Shown one piece after another: positions 36,839-45,153 of a stretch of 64,000 bases of DNA (position 1 is its first letter; the number at the start of each line of letters is the position of its first letter). The position numbers were made by a program, and so were the translations under genes. The stretch comes from Bacillus vallismortis. GTDB taxonomy: Bacteria > Bacillota > Bacilli > Bacillales > Bacillaceae. The stretch lies in assembly GCF_004116955.1 (NCBI RefSeq), contig NZ_CP026362.1:4222363-4286362 (forward strand), written 5' to 3'. The notes beneath the pieces were generated by a model, which was not told the origin of the DNA, searched no databases, and saw nothing but the letters and a program-made list of their open reading frames with translations.

Positions 36839-37869
36839 CCCCGCTCGTCAGCATTATTGTCCCGATGTATAACGTTGAGCCATTTATAGAAGCGTGCATT
36901 GACTCACTGCTTCGCCAAACGCTTTCTGATATGGAAGTCATCCTTGTGAATGACGGATCGCCGGATCGTTCTGGCGAGATTGCAGAGGATTATGCAAAAC
37001 GGGATGCGAGAATCCGGGTCATTCATCAGAATAACGGCGGGTTGAGTTCGGCACGAAATACGGGAATAAAGGCCGCACGGGGGACGTTCATCGGCTTTGT
37101 GGACGGAGACGATTATGTATCTTCCGCCATGTTCCAAAAACTGATAGAAGAAGCGATGGAGAACCGGCTCGACATCGTTGGCTGCGGTTTTTACAAGCAG
37201 TCAGCGGACAGTCGGACATACGTGCCTCCGCAGCTTGACACAAACCGCGTACTGACAAAACCGGAAATCGCTGAACAGCTTACATATGCTCACGAAACAA
37301 GGTTTATCTGGTATGTATGGCGTTATGTTTATCGCCGTGAGCTATTGGAGAGAGCCAATCTGATGTTTGATGAAGACATCCGTTTCGCTGAAGACTCTCC
37401 CTTCAATTTGTCCGCTTTTTGCGAAGCGGAGCGGGTGAAAATGCTGGATGAAGGCTTGTACGTCTATCGCGAAAACCCGAACAGCCTGACAGAAGTCCCT
37501 TATAAGCCGGCGATGGATGAACATATTCAAAAGCAATATCAGGCGAAAATTGCATTCTACAATCGTTACGGTTTAGCAGGCGCATGCATAGAAGATTTGA
37601 ATGTGTACATTTGCAAGCACCAGCTTCCGATGCTTCTGGCAAACGCTTGTGCATCACCAAACCCGTCGAAAGTGATCAAAAAGCAGATCAAACACATTTT
37701 ATCCTATGACATGGTGCGGCAGGCCGTCAGACATACGCCGGTTCAGCATGAGAAATTATTACGAGGCGAGCGTTTGGTATTAGGCTTGTCCAAATTGCGG
37801 CTCGCATTTCTCATCAAGCTGTTTTTCGAGCAGCGGGGAGCGATGAAAGGCAGTGCGAAGCAGGCATGA
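36835..37869 (+). CDS. epsJ: Glycosyltransferase EpsJ (GT2)
   Basis: 344 residues, paralogue of EpsH. VSIIVPMYNVEPFI at the start, VNDGSPDRS, NNGGLSSARNTGIKAARG and DGDDYVS (about 85-91). The ATGA overlaps at both ends indicate translational coupling. Confidence 0.93.
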   Translation: MTPLVSIIVPMYNVEPFIEACIDSLLRQTLSDMEVILVNDGSPDRSGEIAEDYAKRDARIRVIHQNNGGLSSARNTGIKAARGTFIGFVDGDDYVSSAMFQKLIEEAMENRLDIVGCGFYKQSADSRTYVPPQLDTNRVLTKPEIAEQLTYAHETRFIWYVWRYVYRRELLERANLMFDEDIRFAEDSPFNLSAFCEAERVKMLDEGLYVYRENPNSLTEVPYKPAMDEHIQKQYQAKIAFYNRYGLAGACIEDLNVYICKHQLPMLLANACASPNPSKVIKKQIKHILSYDMVRQAVRHTPVQHEKLLRGERLVLGLSKLRLAFLIKLFFEQRGAMKGSAKQA

Positions 37870-39383
37870 AATTCACGATCAACTTCAGTGCGAATCTCAC
37901 GGCTTTTCTCTTGTCCGTTTTCCTCTCGGTCTGGATGACGCCTTTTATTGTCAAAACGCTTGGTGTGGAAGCGTTCGGTTTTGTTCACTTGACGCAAAAT
38001 GTGATCAATTACTTTTCGATCATCACCGTCGCGCTAAGCTCGGTTGTCGTGCGGTTTTTTTCTGTCGCCGCACATAGGGGAGAGCGGGATAAAGCAAATG
38101 CGTATATCAGCAATTATTTGGCGGCGTCTGTTTTGATTTCGTTGCTTCTATTGCTGCCTCTTGCGGGATCGGCTTTCTTTATTGACCGGGTCATGAACGT
38201 GCCGCAGGCGCTTTTGGCTGATGTGCGTTTGTCGATTTTGATTGGCAGTCTGCTGTTCATTTTGACATTTCTGATGGCGGGTTTCGGCGCTGCGCCATTT
38301 TATGCCAACCGCCTATACATCACGAGCTCCATTCAGGCGGTGCAAATGCTTGTACGGGTGCTGTCTGTGCTGCTTCTGTTCTCATGCTTTGCGCCGAAAA
38401 TTTGGCAGATCCAGCTTGCCGCTTTAGCTGGTGCTGTCATCGCGTCTGTGCTGTCTTTCTATTTCTTCAAAAAATTGATTCCGTGGTTTACGTTTCGTAT
38501 GAAGGATCTTTCATTCCGCATAAGCAAGGAGCTATTTCAGGCGGGCGCATGGAGCTCTGTCAATCAAATCGGCGTCCTGCTTTTTTTGCAGATTGATCTA
38601 TTAACCGCCAATTTGGTGCTGGGAGCATCAGAAGCCGGAAAATACGCTGCGATTATCCAGTTTCCGCTGCTGCTGCGCAGCTTGGCTGGAACGGTCGCAT
38701 CCCTGTTTGCGCCTCTTATCACTTCGTTTTATTCAGAAGGCGATATGGACGGATTGGTGAGTTACGCCAATAAGGCGGTGAGGCTGAACGGCCTTCTGCT
38801 TGCGCTTCCGGCTGCTTTATTGGGCGGGCTGGCGGGGCCTTTTCTGACGATCTGGCTCGGACCGTCCTTTTCGTCTATCGCGCCGATTTTATATATTCAT
38901 GCCGGATATTTGGTCGTAAGCCTCGCCTTTATGCCGCTGTTTTATATCTGGACCGCCTTTAATAAGCAAAAAACGCCGGCGATCGTTACCCTGCTGTTAG
39001 GCGCGGTGAATGTGGTGCTGGCCGTCACGCTGAGCGGGCCGGCTCATCTCGGTTTGTACGGCATAACATTGGCCGGGGCGATTTCCCTTATATTAAAAAA
39101 TGCCATCTTTACGCCGCTTTATGTATCACGCATGACCGGCTATAAAAAGCACGTGCTCTTTAAAGGGCTTATCGGGCCTCTTTCAGCGGCTGTGTTTGCC
39201 TGGGCGGTTTGTGTGGCAATCCAGTTCATGGTGAAAATTGATGGCTGGACATCACTGATAGCGGCGGGAATGACAGTCAGCTGCTGCTACGCCGTTTTCG
39301 CTTTTATGTTCGTTTGTACAAAAGAGGAAAGACAGCTGGTGCTAAAACGGATTCGAAAAACGAAAGGAGCTGTGAATCTTTGA
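37866..39383 (+). CDS. epsK: Repeat-unit flippase EpsK (MATE/MOP superfamily)
   Basis: 505 residues, 12-14 membrane helices throughout; Wzx-like (WMTPFIVKTLGVEAFGFVHLTQNVINYF at the N-terminus). Expected to move undecaprenyl-linked units outward. Also reported to affect c-di-GMP-linked EPS control. The stop is read through the epsL TTG start. Confidence 0.92.
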   Translation: MKFTINFSANLTAFLLSVFLSVWMTPFIVKTLGVEAFGFVHLTQNVINYFSIITVALSSVVVRFFSVAAHRGERDKANAYISNYLAASVLISLLLLLPLAGSAFFIDRVMNVPQALLADVRLSILIGSLLFILTFLMAGFGAAPFYANRLYITSSIQAVQMLVRVLSVLLLFSCFAPKIWQIQLAALAGAVIASVLSFYFFKKLIPWFTFRMKDLSFRISKELFQAGAWSSVNQIGVLLFLQIDLLTANLVLGASEAGKYAAIIQFPLLLRSLAGTVASLFAPLITSFYSEGDMDGLVSYANKAVRLNGLLLALPAALLGGLAGPFLTIWLGPSFSSIAPILYIHAGYLVVSLAFMPLFYIWTAFNKQKTPAIVTLLLGAVNVVLAVTLSGPAHLGLYGITLAGAISLILKNAIFTPLYVSRMTGYKKHVLFKGLIGPLSAAVFAWAVCVAIQFMVKIDGWTSLIAAGMTVSCCYAVFAFMFVCTKEERQLVLKRIRKTKGAVNL

Positions 39384-39988
39384 TCCTGAAACGACTTTTT
39401 GATCTGACGGCCGCCATTGTTTTATTGTGCTGTACGAGTGCCATCATACTGCTCGCCATCGCCGTTGTCAGGCTGAAAATAGGATCACCCGTCTTCTTTA
39501 AGCAAGTAAGGCCGGGCCTGAACGGCAAGCCGTTCACCCTTTATAAATTCCGAACGATGACGGATGAACGGGACAGTGAGGGACATCTGCTGCCTGATGA
39601 AGTCCGGCTGACGAAAACGGGCAGGCTGATCAGAAAGCTGAGCATCGATGAGCTTCCGCAGCTGCTGAATGTCCTAAAAGGCGATCTCAGCCTTGTCGGC
39701 CCGCGGCCGCTTTTGATGGACTATCTGCCTCTTTATACAGAAAAGCAGGCAAGGCGCCATGAGGTGAAGCCGGGTATTACAGGCTGGGCGCAAATCAACG
39801 GCAGAAACGCGATTTCCTGGGAAAAGAAATTTGATTTAGATGTTTGGTACGTTGACAACCGATCATTTTTTCTCGATATGAAAATTTTATGTTTGACCGT
39901 GCGAAAGGTGCTTGTGTCAGAAGGGATTCAGCAAACCAATCATGTGACCGCGGAACGGTTTACAGGAAGCGGAGATGTGTCCTCATGA
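39380..39988 (+). CDS. epsL: Initiating sugar-phosphate transferase EpsL
   Basis: 202 residues from TTG 39380, which overlaps the epsK stop (TTGA); AAAGGAGC lies 10 bases upstream. One N-terminal membrane helix (about 10-32), then the bacterial sugar transferase domain: YKFRTMTDERD (about 53-63), SIDELPQLLNVLKGDLSLVGPRPLL and KPGITGWAQINGRN. Attaches the first sugar phosphate to undecaprenyl phosphate. Confidence 0.94.
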   Translation: MILKRLFDLTAAIVLLCCTSAIILLAIAVVRLKIGSPVFFKQVRPGLNGKPFTLYKFRTMTDERDSEGHLLPDEVRLTKTGRLIRKLSIDELPQLLNVLKGDLSLVGPRPLLMDYLPLYTEKQARRHEVKPGITGWAQINGRNAISWEKKFDLDVWYVDNRSFFLDMKILCLTVRKVLVSEGIQQTNHVTAERFTGSGDVSS

Positions 39989-40623
39989 GAAACGTTGCCA
40001 TTGTGGGTGACGGCGGGCACGGAAAGGTGATCAGAGAGCTGATAAACGCCCGGTCAGACACGCGCTTAGCCGCGGTGCTGGATGATAAATTCCGAACGTT
40101 TGAAGCCGGAAAAGAATGGTATACAGGCCCGCCGGAAGCCGCTTCTGAAGTGCGCAGGCTTATTCCCGATGTGTTGTTTCTGATCGCCATTGGAAACAAC
40201 AGTATCAGAAAACAGCAGGCGGAGCGGCTGGGACTGAAAAAAGAAGATTTCATTACATTGATTCACCCGTCAGCCATCGTCAGCAAGTCCGCTGTCATCG
40301 GGGAAGGGACCGTGATTATGGCGGGCGCGATCATTCAGGCGGATGCGCGGATCGGCGCCCATTGCATCATCAATACAGGCGCGGTGGCAGAACACGACAA
40401 TTACATCAGCGATTTTGTTCATCTTTCTCCGCGTGTCACACTGTCAGGAGCGGTCGCCGTTCAAGAAGGCGCTCACGTCGGAACCGGCGCGGCCGTCATA
40501 CCGCAGCTCACAATCGGGTCTTGGAGCATTGTCGGCGCCGGCTCCGCGGTAATCCGTTCCATACCGGACGGGGTAACGGCGGCCGGTGCCCCGGCGCGCA
40601 TTATTTCTCCCATTCAAACCTAA
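39985..40623 (+). CDS. epsM: Acetyltransferase EpsM (PglD-like)
   Basis: 212 residues. N-terminal nucleotide-sugar domain (VAIVGDGGHGKVIRELI) and a C-terminal left-handed beta-helix of hexapeptide repeats (IGEGTVIMAGAIIQADARIG..., about 95-205) with His in AVAEHDNYI. Acetylates the amino sugar produced by EpsC and EpsN. ATG 39985 overlaps the epsL stop. Confidence 0.93.
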   Translation: MRNVAIVGDGGHGKVIRELINARSDTRLAAVLDDKFRTFEAGKEWYTGPPEAASEVRRLIPDVLFLIAIGNNSIRKQQAERLGLKKEDFITLIHPSAIVSKSAVIGEGTVIMAGAIIQADARIGAHCIINTGAVAEHDNYISDFVHLSPRVTLSGAVAVQEGAHVGTGAAVIPQLTIGSWSIVGAGSAVIRSIPDGVTAAGAPARIISPIQT

Positions 40624-40639
40624 AACAAAGGATGATGAC

Positions 40640-41806
40640 ATGAATAAAAGAATCTACTTATCTCCCCCTCACATGAGCGGCAGAGAGCAGCACTATATTT
40701 CAGAAGCCTTTCGCTCAAACTGGATTGCGCCCCTTGGGCCGCTTGTGAATTCATTTGAAGAACAGCTGGCCGAGCGCGTCGGCGTAAAAGGAGCGGCAGC
40801 GGTCAGCTCTGGAACGGCGGCGATTCATCTGGCACTGCGTTTGCTAGAGGTAAAAGAAGGGGACAGCGTATTTTGCCAGTCCTTCACATTTGTAGCAACC
40901 GCCAACCCAATCTTGTATGAAAAAGCGGTGCCCGTTTTTATTGATTCAGAGCCTGATACATGGAATATGTCTCCGAAAGCCCTGGAAAGAGCGCTGGAGG
41001 ATGCGAAAAGAAGCGGAAAGCTGCCTAAAGCGGTTATTGCCGTCAATCTATATGGGCAAAGCGCGAAAATGGATGACATCGTCAGCCTGTGTGATACATA
41101 TGGAGTACCCGTCATTGAGGACGCAGCCGAATCGCTCGGCACAGTGTATAAAGGGAAGCAAAGCGGAACATTCGGGCGCTTCGGCATTTTTTCGTTTAAC
41201 GGGAACAAAATCATCACCACATCAGGCGGCGGGATGCTCGTTTCAAACGATGAAGCCGCCATTGAAAAAGCGCGATTTCTCGCTTCGCAGGCACGCGAGC
41301 CGGCTGTTCATTATCAGCACAGCGAAACCGGACATAATTACAGGCTAAGCAATATTCTGGCCGGTGTCGGCATTGCCCAGCTTGAGGTGCTGGATGAGCG
41401 GGTGGAGAAAAGAAGGGCCATTTTCACAAGATACAAAAACGCGCTCGGTCATATAAACGGCGTCCGTTTTATGCCGGAGCATGCAGCAGGTGTGTCCAAT
41501 CGCTGGCTCACCACGCTCACGCTTGATAACGGGCTGAGCCCATATGACGCGGTTCAACACCTTGCGGAAGAAAACATTGAAGCGCGCCCGCTGTGGAAGC
41601 CCCTCCATACCCAGCCGCTGTTTGATCCGTCTTTATTTTATGCTCATGAAGGTACCTTAAGCATATGCGAGGACCTTTTCAAGCGAGGAATCTGTCTCCC
41701 ATCAGGATCAAGTCTGACGGAAGAAGAACAAGACAGGGTCATTGATGTTTTACTGCATTTATTCCAAACTGCCGAGGTGAAGAAATGGACAGCAAGCATT
41801 CGATGA
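40640..41806 (+). CDS. epsN: Sugar aminotransferase EpsN (PLP-dependent)
   Basis: 388 residues from ATG 40640 after AAAGGATG; the frame is open further upstream inside epsM. DegT/DnrJ/EryC1 family: SSGTAAIHLAL (about 55-65) and FSFNGNKIITTSGGG with the PLP lysine in GNK (about 190). Aminates the 4-keto sugar from EpsC; EpsM then acetylates it. Confidence 0.95.
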   Translation: MNKRIYLSPPHMSGREQHYISEAFRSNWIAPLGPLVNSFEEQLAERVGVKGAAAVSSGTAAIHLALRLLEVKEGDSVFCQSFTFVATANPILYEKAVPVFIDSEPDTWNMSPKALERALEDAKRSGKLPKAVIAVNLYGQSAKMDDIVSLCDTYGVPVIEDAAESLGTVYKGKQSGTFGRFGIFSFNGNKIITTSGGGMLVSNDEAAIEKARFLASQAREPAVHYQHSETGHNYRLSNILAGVGIAQLEVLDERVEKRRAIFTRYKNALGHINGVRFMPEHAAGVSNRWLTTLTLDNGLSPYDAVQHLAEENIEARPLWKPLHTQPLFDPSLFYAHEGTLSICEDLFKRGICLPSGSSLTEEEQDRVIDVLLHLFQTAEVKKWTASIR

Positions 41807-42753
41807 TCAGCCTGAAACAAAAACTGTCCGGGCTGCTCGACGTCATTCCGAAACAATCCGAGATCATCTATGCCGACTATCCTCTATACGGAAATGTAGG
41901 GGATTTATTTATTATGAAGGGAACAGAGGCCTTCTTCAAAGAACATGGGATCCGTGTCAGAAAACGCTGGAATCCCGACAATTTTCCACTTGGGCGAAAG
42001 CTGGATCCGAATCTTATCATCGTCTGCCAGGGAGGCGGCAACTTTGGGGATTTGTATCCGTATTACCAAGGCTTTAGAGAAAAAATCGTCCAAGCCTATC
42101 CGAATCACAAAATCGTGATTCTGCCGCAATCGATTTATTTCCAAAACAAAGACAATCTCAAACGGACGGCGGAGATTTTTTCTAAGCATGCGAATCTCCA
42201 TATCATCACAAGGGAAAGAGCTTCTTATGCAACGGCGCAGGCTTATTTTGCAAGCAATCAGATTAAGCTTCTGCCTGATATGGCCCATCAGCTGTTTCCT
42301 GTCGCTTCCACGCAGCAGCCGTTCAATCAAAAGCTGAGATTCATCAGGACAGATCACGAAGCGAACAAGGAGCTTCAGGAACACGCAAACGCGGAAAGCT
42401 ACGACTGGCGCACGGTGCTGTCAGCTTCAGACCGCTGGACGATCGCTTTTCTGCAAACGCTGAACGTCCTGAATAAAAAAGCGGGCAACCCTCTGCCCAT
42501 CGCGTATATATGGGAAAAATACTCTGATTATATCGTCAAAAAAGCGATTCGGTTTTTCAGCCGCTACGAATCGGTGGAAACGTCAAGGCTGCACGGCCAC
42601 ATCCTGTCCTCTCTGCTTCAAAAAGAAAACACGGTCATTGATAATTCCTACGGGAAAAACGCCAATTACTATCACACCTGGATGGAAGACGTGCAGAACA
42701 CCCGACTCATCCAGAACGCCTCAAAAAAGGAAAACCTTCCTGCTCACATGTGA
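41785..42753 (+). CDS. epsO: Pyruvyl transferase EpsO
   Basis: 322 residues. YADYPLYGNVGDLFIMKGTEAFF (about 31-53), VCQGGGNFGDLYPYYQ and ETSRLHGHILSSLL mark a polysaccharide pyruvyl transferase. The start overlaps epsN by 22 bp. Last gene of the operon; a strong terminator follows. Confidence 0.94.
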   Translation: MDSKHSMISLKQKLSGLLDVIPKQSEIIYADYPLYGNVGDLFIMKGTEAFFKEHGIRVRKRWNPDNFPLGRKLDPNLIIVCQGGGNFGDLYPYYQGFREKIVQAYPNHKIVILPQSIYFQNKDNLKRTAEIFSKHANLHIITRERASYATAQAYFASNQIKLLPDMAHQLFPVASTQQPFNQKLRFIRTDHEANKELQEHANAESYDWRTVLSASDRWTIAFLQTLNVLNKKAGNPLPIAYIWEKYSDYIVKKAIRFFSRYESVETSRLHGHILSSLLQKENTVIDNSYGKNANYYHTWMEDVQNTRLIQNASKKENLPAHM

Positions 42754-42764
42754 GCGGAAGGTTT
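42731..42764. terminator. eps operon / yvfG bidirectional terminator
   Basis: AAACCTTCC-GCTCACATGTGAGC-GGAAGGTTT with flanking A/T runs; overlaps the epsO and yvfG ends. Confidence 0.88.
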
Positions 42765-42981
42765 ATTTTGATTCTCCCCGTTTGACTTTGTTGTACGCCT
42801 CATCTAAATGCTGAATCCGTTTCAGAACAACTGCGTTTTTCGTCAGCTGATCCTGCACAAGCGTTGAGACGACGGAACGGTAGTAGCTATTCATCGCATG
42901 GATTTTATCCTCAGACTGATTCATTTCAATATGCTGTTTGAAATTCTCAATAAAATAAGGGACGGAAAAAAGTTCAGACAT
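42763..42981 (-). CDS. yvfG: Conserved small protein YvfG
   Basis: 72 residues, charged and helical (MSELFSVPYFIENFKQHIEMNQSED...), likely a coiled bundle without membrane segments. Converges on epsO and diverges from sigL. No function is known. Confidence 0.85.
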   Translation of the reverse strand: MSELFSVPYFIENFKQHIEMNQSEDKIHAMNSYYRSVVSTLVQDQLTKNAVVLKRIQHLDEAYNKVKRGESK

Positions 42982-43059
42982 TTCTTTGGCAGCTCCTTTT
43001 TCATAAATATATACGGTGTGACCTCAATCATGTACAATGAAGAAAGGGGAGTGAGCAAG

Positions 43060-44370
43060 ATGGATATGAAACTTCAGCAAGTACAAGTATTAAAGCCTCA
43101 ACTGACACAGGAGCTCAGGCAGGCCATCACGCTGCTTGGCTATCATTCGGCAGAACTGGCCGAATACATTGATGAGCTCTCACTGGAAAACCCTCTTATT
43201 GAACGAAAGGAAACAGACACACCGCCACTATCTTACCATAAAACAAATAAAAACAGGATGAATGCGCAGGAAGCAGGCCTCCAATTAAGTGATCCGCAAA
43301 AAACATTGCAGGATGTGTTAAAACAGCAGGCACTCGATATGAATCTGACAAACACTGAAAAAAAGATTTTTCATTATCTGATTCATTCACTTGATTCAAA
43401 CGGGTACTTGGAAGAAGATATGGAGGAGGCAGCACGGCGGCTATCTGTTTCAGCCAAGGAAGCGGAAGCGGTTTTGGCAAAGCTTCAGTCGTTAGAGCCG
43501 GCTGGAATTGGCGCAAGATCTCTACGGGAATGCATTCTTCTTCAATTACAGCGGCTGCCGAACAGAAATGAACAAGCGGAAATGCTTGTTTCTGCTCATT
43601 TTGAAGCTTTTGCGCAAAAGAACTGGAAAGCGCTTTCAAAAATGACTGGAATTCCGCTTCATACGATTCAAGATATCTCTGATGACATCGCAGCTCTTCA
43701 TCCAAGACCAGGCCTTCTGTTTGCACGGCCAGAGCAAGATATGTATATCGAGCCTGACATTTTTATCATTGTGAAAAACGGGCACATCGCAGCGGAACTG
43801 AATACCCGCTCGTTTCCGGAAATAGAACTGCAATCGCAGTACAGACCGCTTTTATCGTCGGGTTCCTGTCAAGATACCGCTTCTTATTTATCTGCGAAAT
43901 ATCAGGAATGGCGCTGGCTGGACCGCGCGCTGCGACAGCGAAAACAGACGATCACGAGAATTGTCAGTGAGCTGATCACACGGCAAAGAGAGTTCTTTCT
44001 GAAGGGGAGAAGCGCAATGAAGCCGCTGACTCTCAGAGAAGTAGCTGACTGTCTAAGCCTTCATGAATCAACTGTAAGCCGGGCAATCAAAGGAAAAACG
44101 CTACAAACGCCGTACGGACTGTTTGAGATGAAACTCTTTTTCTCAGCAAAAGCCGAGGCCTCAGGAGATGGAGATGCGTCTAACTATGCAGTCAAAACCC
44201 ATCTTGAAGACCTGATCAACCAAGAGGATAAAACAAAACCGCTCTCAGACCAAAAGCTTGCCGATTTGCTAAATGAACAGCACGGCATTCAAATCTCCAG
44301 ACGCACTGTGGCAAAATACCGCGATCAATTGAACATTCCGTCATCGGCGGCCAGAAAACGGTATAAATGA
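43060..44370 (+). CDS. sigL: RNA polymerase sigma-54 factor SigL
   Basis: 436 residues from ATG 43060 behind AAAGGGGAG; the open frame extends upstream over the yvfG promoter. Region I (activator interaction, MKLQQVQVLKPQLTQELRQAITLL), core-binding middle, HTH (TLREVADCLSLHESTVSRAIKGK, about 330-352) and RpoN box RRTVAKYRDQL (about 415-425). Directs transcription with activators such as RocR, BkdR, LevR and AcoR. Confidence 0.96.
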   Translation: MDMKLQQVQVLKPQLTQELRQAITLLGYHSAELAEYIDELSLENPLIERKETDTPPLSYHKTNKNRMNAQEAGLQLSDPQKTLQDVLKQQALDMNLTNTEKKIFHYLIHSLDSNGYLEEDMEEAARRLSVSAKEAEAVLAKLQSLEPAGIGARSLRECILLQLQRLPNRNEQAEMLVSAHFEAFAQKNWKALSKMTGIPLHTIQDISDDIAALHPRPGLLFARPEQDMYIEPDIFIIVKNGHIAAELNTRSFPEIELQSQYRPLLSSGSCQDTASYLSAKYQEWRWLDRALRQRKQTITRIVSELITRQREFFLKGRSAMKPLTLREVADCLSLHESTVSRAIKGKTLQTPYGLFEMKLFFSAKAEASGDGDASNYAVKTHLEDLINQEDKTKPLSDQKLADLLNEQHGIQISRRTVAKYRDQLNIPSSAARKRYK

Positions 44371-44397
44371 AATCCTCCCGGAAAGGGAGGATTTTAT
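44370..44397 (+). terminator. sigL terminator
   Basis: AAATCCTCCC-GGAA-GGGAGGATTT followed by TATTGT. Confidence 0.82.
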
Positions 44398-44430
44398 TGT
44401 GTAATTAGGATGGAGAAGCCTTCATAAAAT

Positions 44431-44470
44431 GTAAAGCAAGCTTTACGTCAAAATGGATTTATTGTATAAT
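44431..44470 (+). promoter_or_regulatory. Promoter with overlapping 7-bp inverted repeat
   Basis: TTTACG (44442-44447), 17-base spacer, exact TATAAT (44465-44470). A perfect palindrome GTAAAGC-AA-GCTTTAC (44431-44446) covers the -35. It is the likely operator for the XRE regulator encoded just downstream (autorepression). Confidence 0.78.
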
Positions 44471-44493
44471 TTTAGGAAAAAGAGGTCATTCCT

Positions 44494-44697
44494 TTGAAAA
44501 ATAGGTTAATAGAATACAGAAAGAAATATGGATATTCTCAAGATCAATTAGCTGAGCTGCTAAATGTCAGCAGACAAACGATCATATCAATTGAGAAAGA
44601 AAAATATAATCCTTCTTTGCCGTTAGCATTAGCAATCGCGAAAACATTTCATACCATTGTCGAGAACATGTTTTATGAAGAAGAGAATGAGAGATGA
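44494..44697 (+). CDS. Small XRE-family regulator
   Basis: 67 residues, a bare HTH: RLIEYRKKYGYSQDQLAELLNVSRQTIISIEKEKYNPSLPLALAIAKTF (about 4-52). TTG start with AGAGGT 8 bases upstream. The stop overlaps the start of a membrane protein gene (ATGA), a frequent pairing in Firmicutes. I do not recall this pair between sigL and lutP in strain 168, so it may be an accessory insertion. Confidence 0.85.
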   Translation: MKNRLIEYRKKYGYSQDQLAELLNVSRQTIISIEKEKYNPSLPLALAIAKTFHTIVENMFYEEENER

Positions 44698-45077
44698 AAA
44701 TCATGAAGTTACAAAAGGTTTACTTCATAATTGGCGTTTTATTCACAATGATTTTACTTACAAAAACCTTTTTTCAAATCGCGACACATTCTGTTTCCTT
44801 TACTGAATTATTAATGTGGGGAGCTCTGTCTTATTTAAGTTTTGCTGCGGGCTATATTTATCCACATTTCAAAGAAAAAGATGAAAGAGCCAACTTGATT
44901 AAGCAAAAAGGAATGCAGTACGCGCTTTACTTTGTATTGATATACTGCGTAATGATCATGTTCAGTATGCAGTTCAGTACAGTGGCGTTATCGGCGGTTG
45001 AAATCATGAGGATTTTAGTATCCTTAACCATCATTACGACCTTCTCTTCGTGGGTGATCTTATCAAAAAAATACTAG
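44694..45077 (+). CDS. Four-helix membrane protein paired with an XRE regulator
   Basis: 127 residues; hydrophobic segments about 7-28, 36-58, 73-94 and 100-122. A charged loop PHFKEKDERANLIKQK follows the second helix, a DERxxLIxxKG-like motif seen in DUF2178-type proteins. ATG 44694 overlaps the XRE stop. Function unknown; it is cotranscribed with the regulator and ends at its own terminator. Confidence 0.75.
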   Translation: MKIMKLQKVYFIIGVLFTMILLTKTFFQIATHSVSFTELLMWGALSYLSFAAGYIYPHFKEKDERANLIKQKGMQYALYFVLIYCVMIMFSMQFSTVALSAVEIMRILVSLTIITTFSSWVILSKKY

Positions 45078-45079
45078 TA

Positions 45080-45122
45080 AATAAGAACTGGCGGATTGAA
45101 ATCCTGCCAGTTCTTATTTTTC
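45080..45122 (+). terminator. Terminator of the XRE/membrane protein pair
   Basis: AATAAGAACTGGC-N13-GCCAGTTCTTATT followed by TTTTCTTTC. Confidence 0.88.
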
Positions 45123-45153
45123 TTTCTCGATTAACTTGACTGATCAGACAGCA

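Noticed and set aside
36904..37137. A 77-codon minus-strand frame in epsJ, and similar antisense frames across the eps genes
   Set aside because: They follow the codon periodicity of the sense genes and have no family features.
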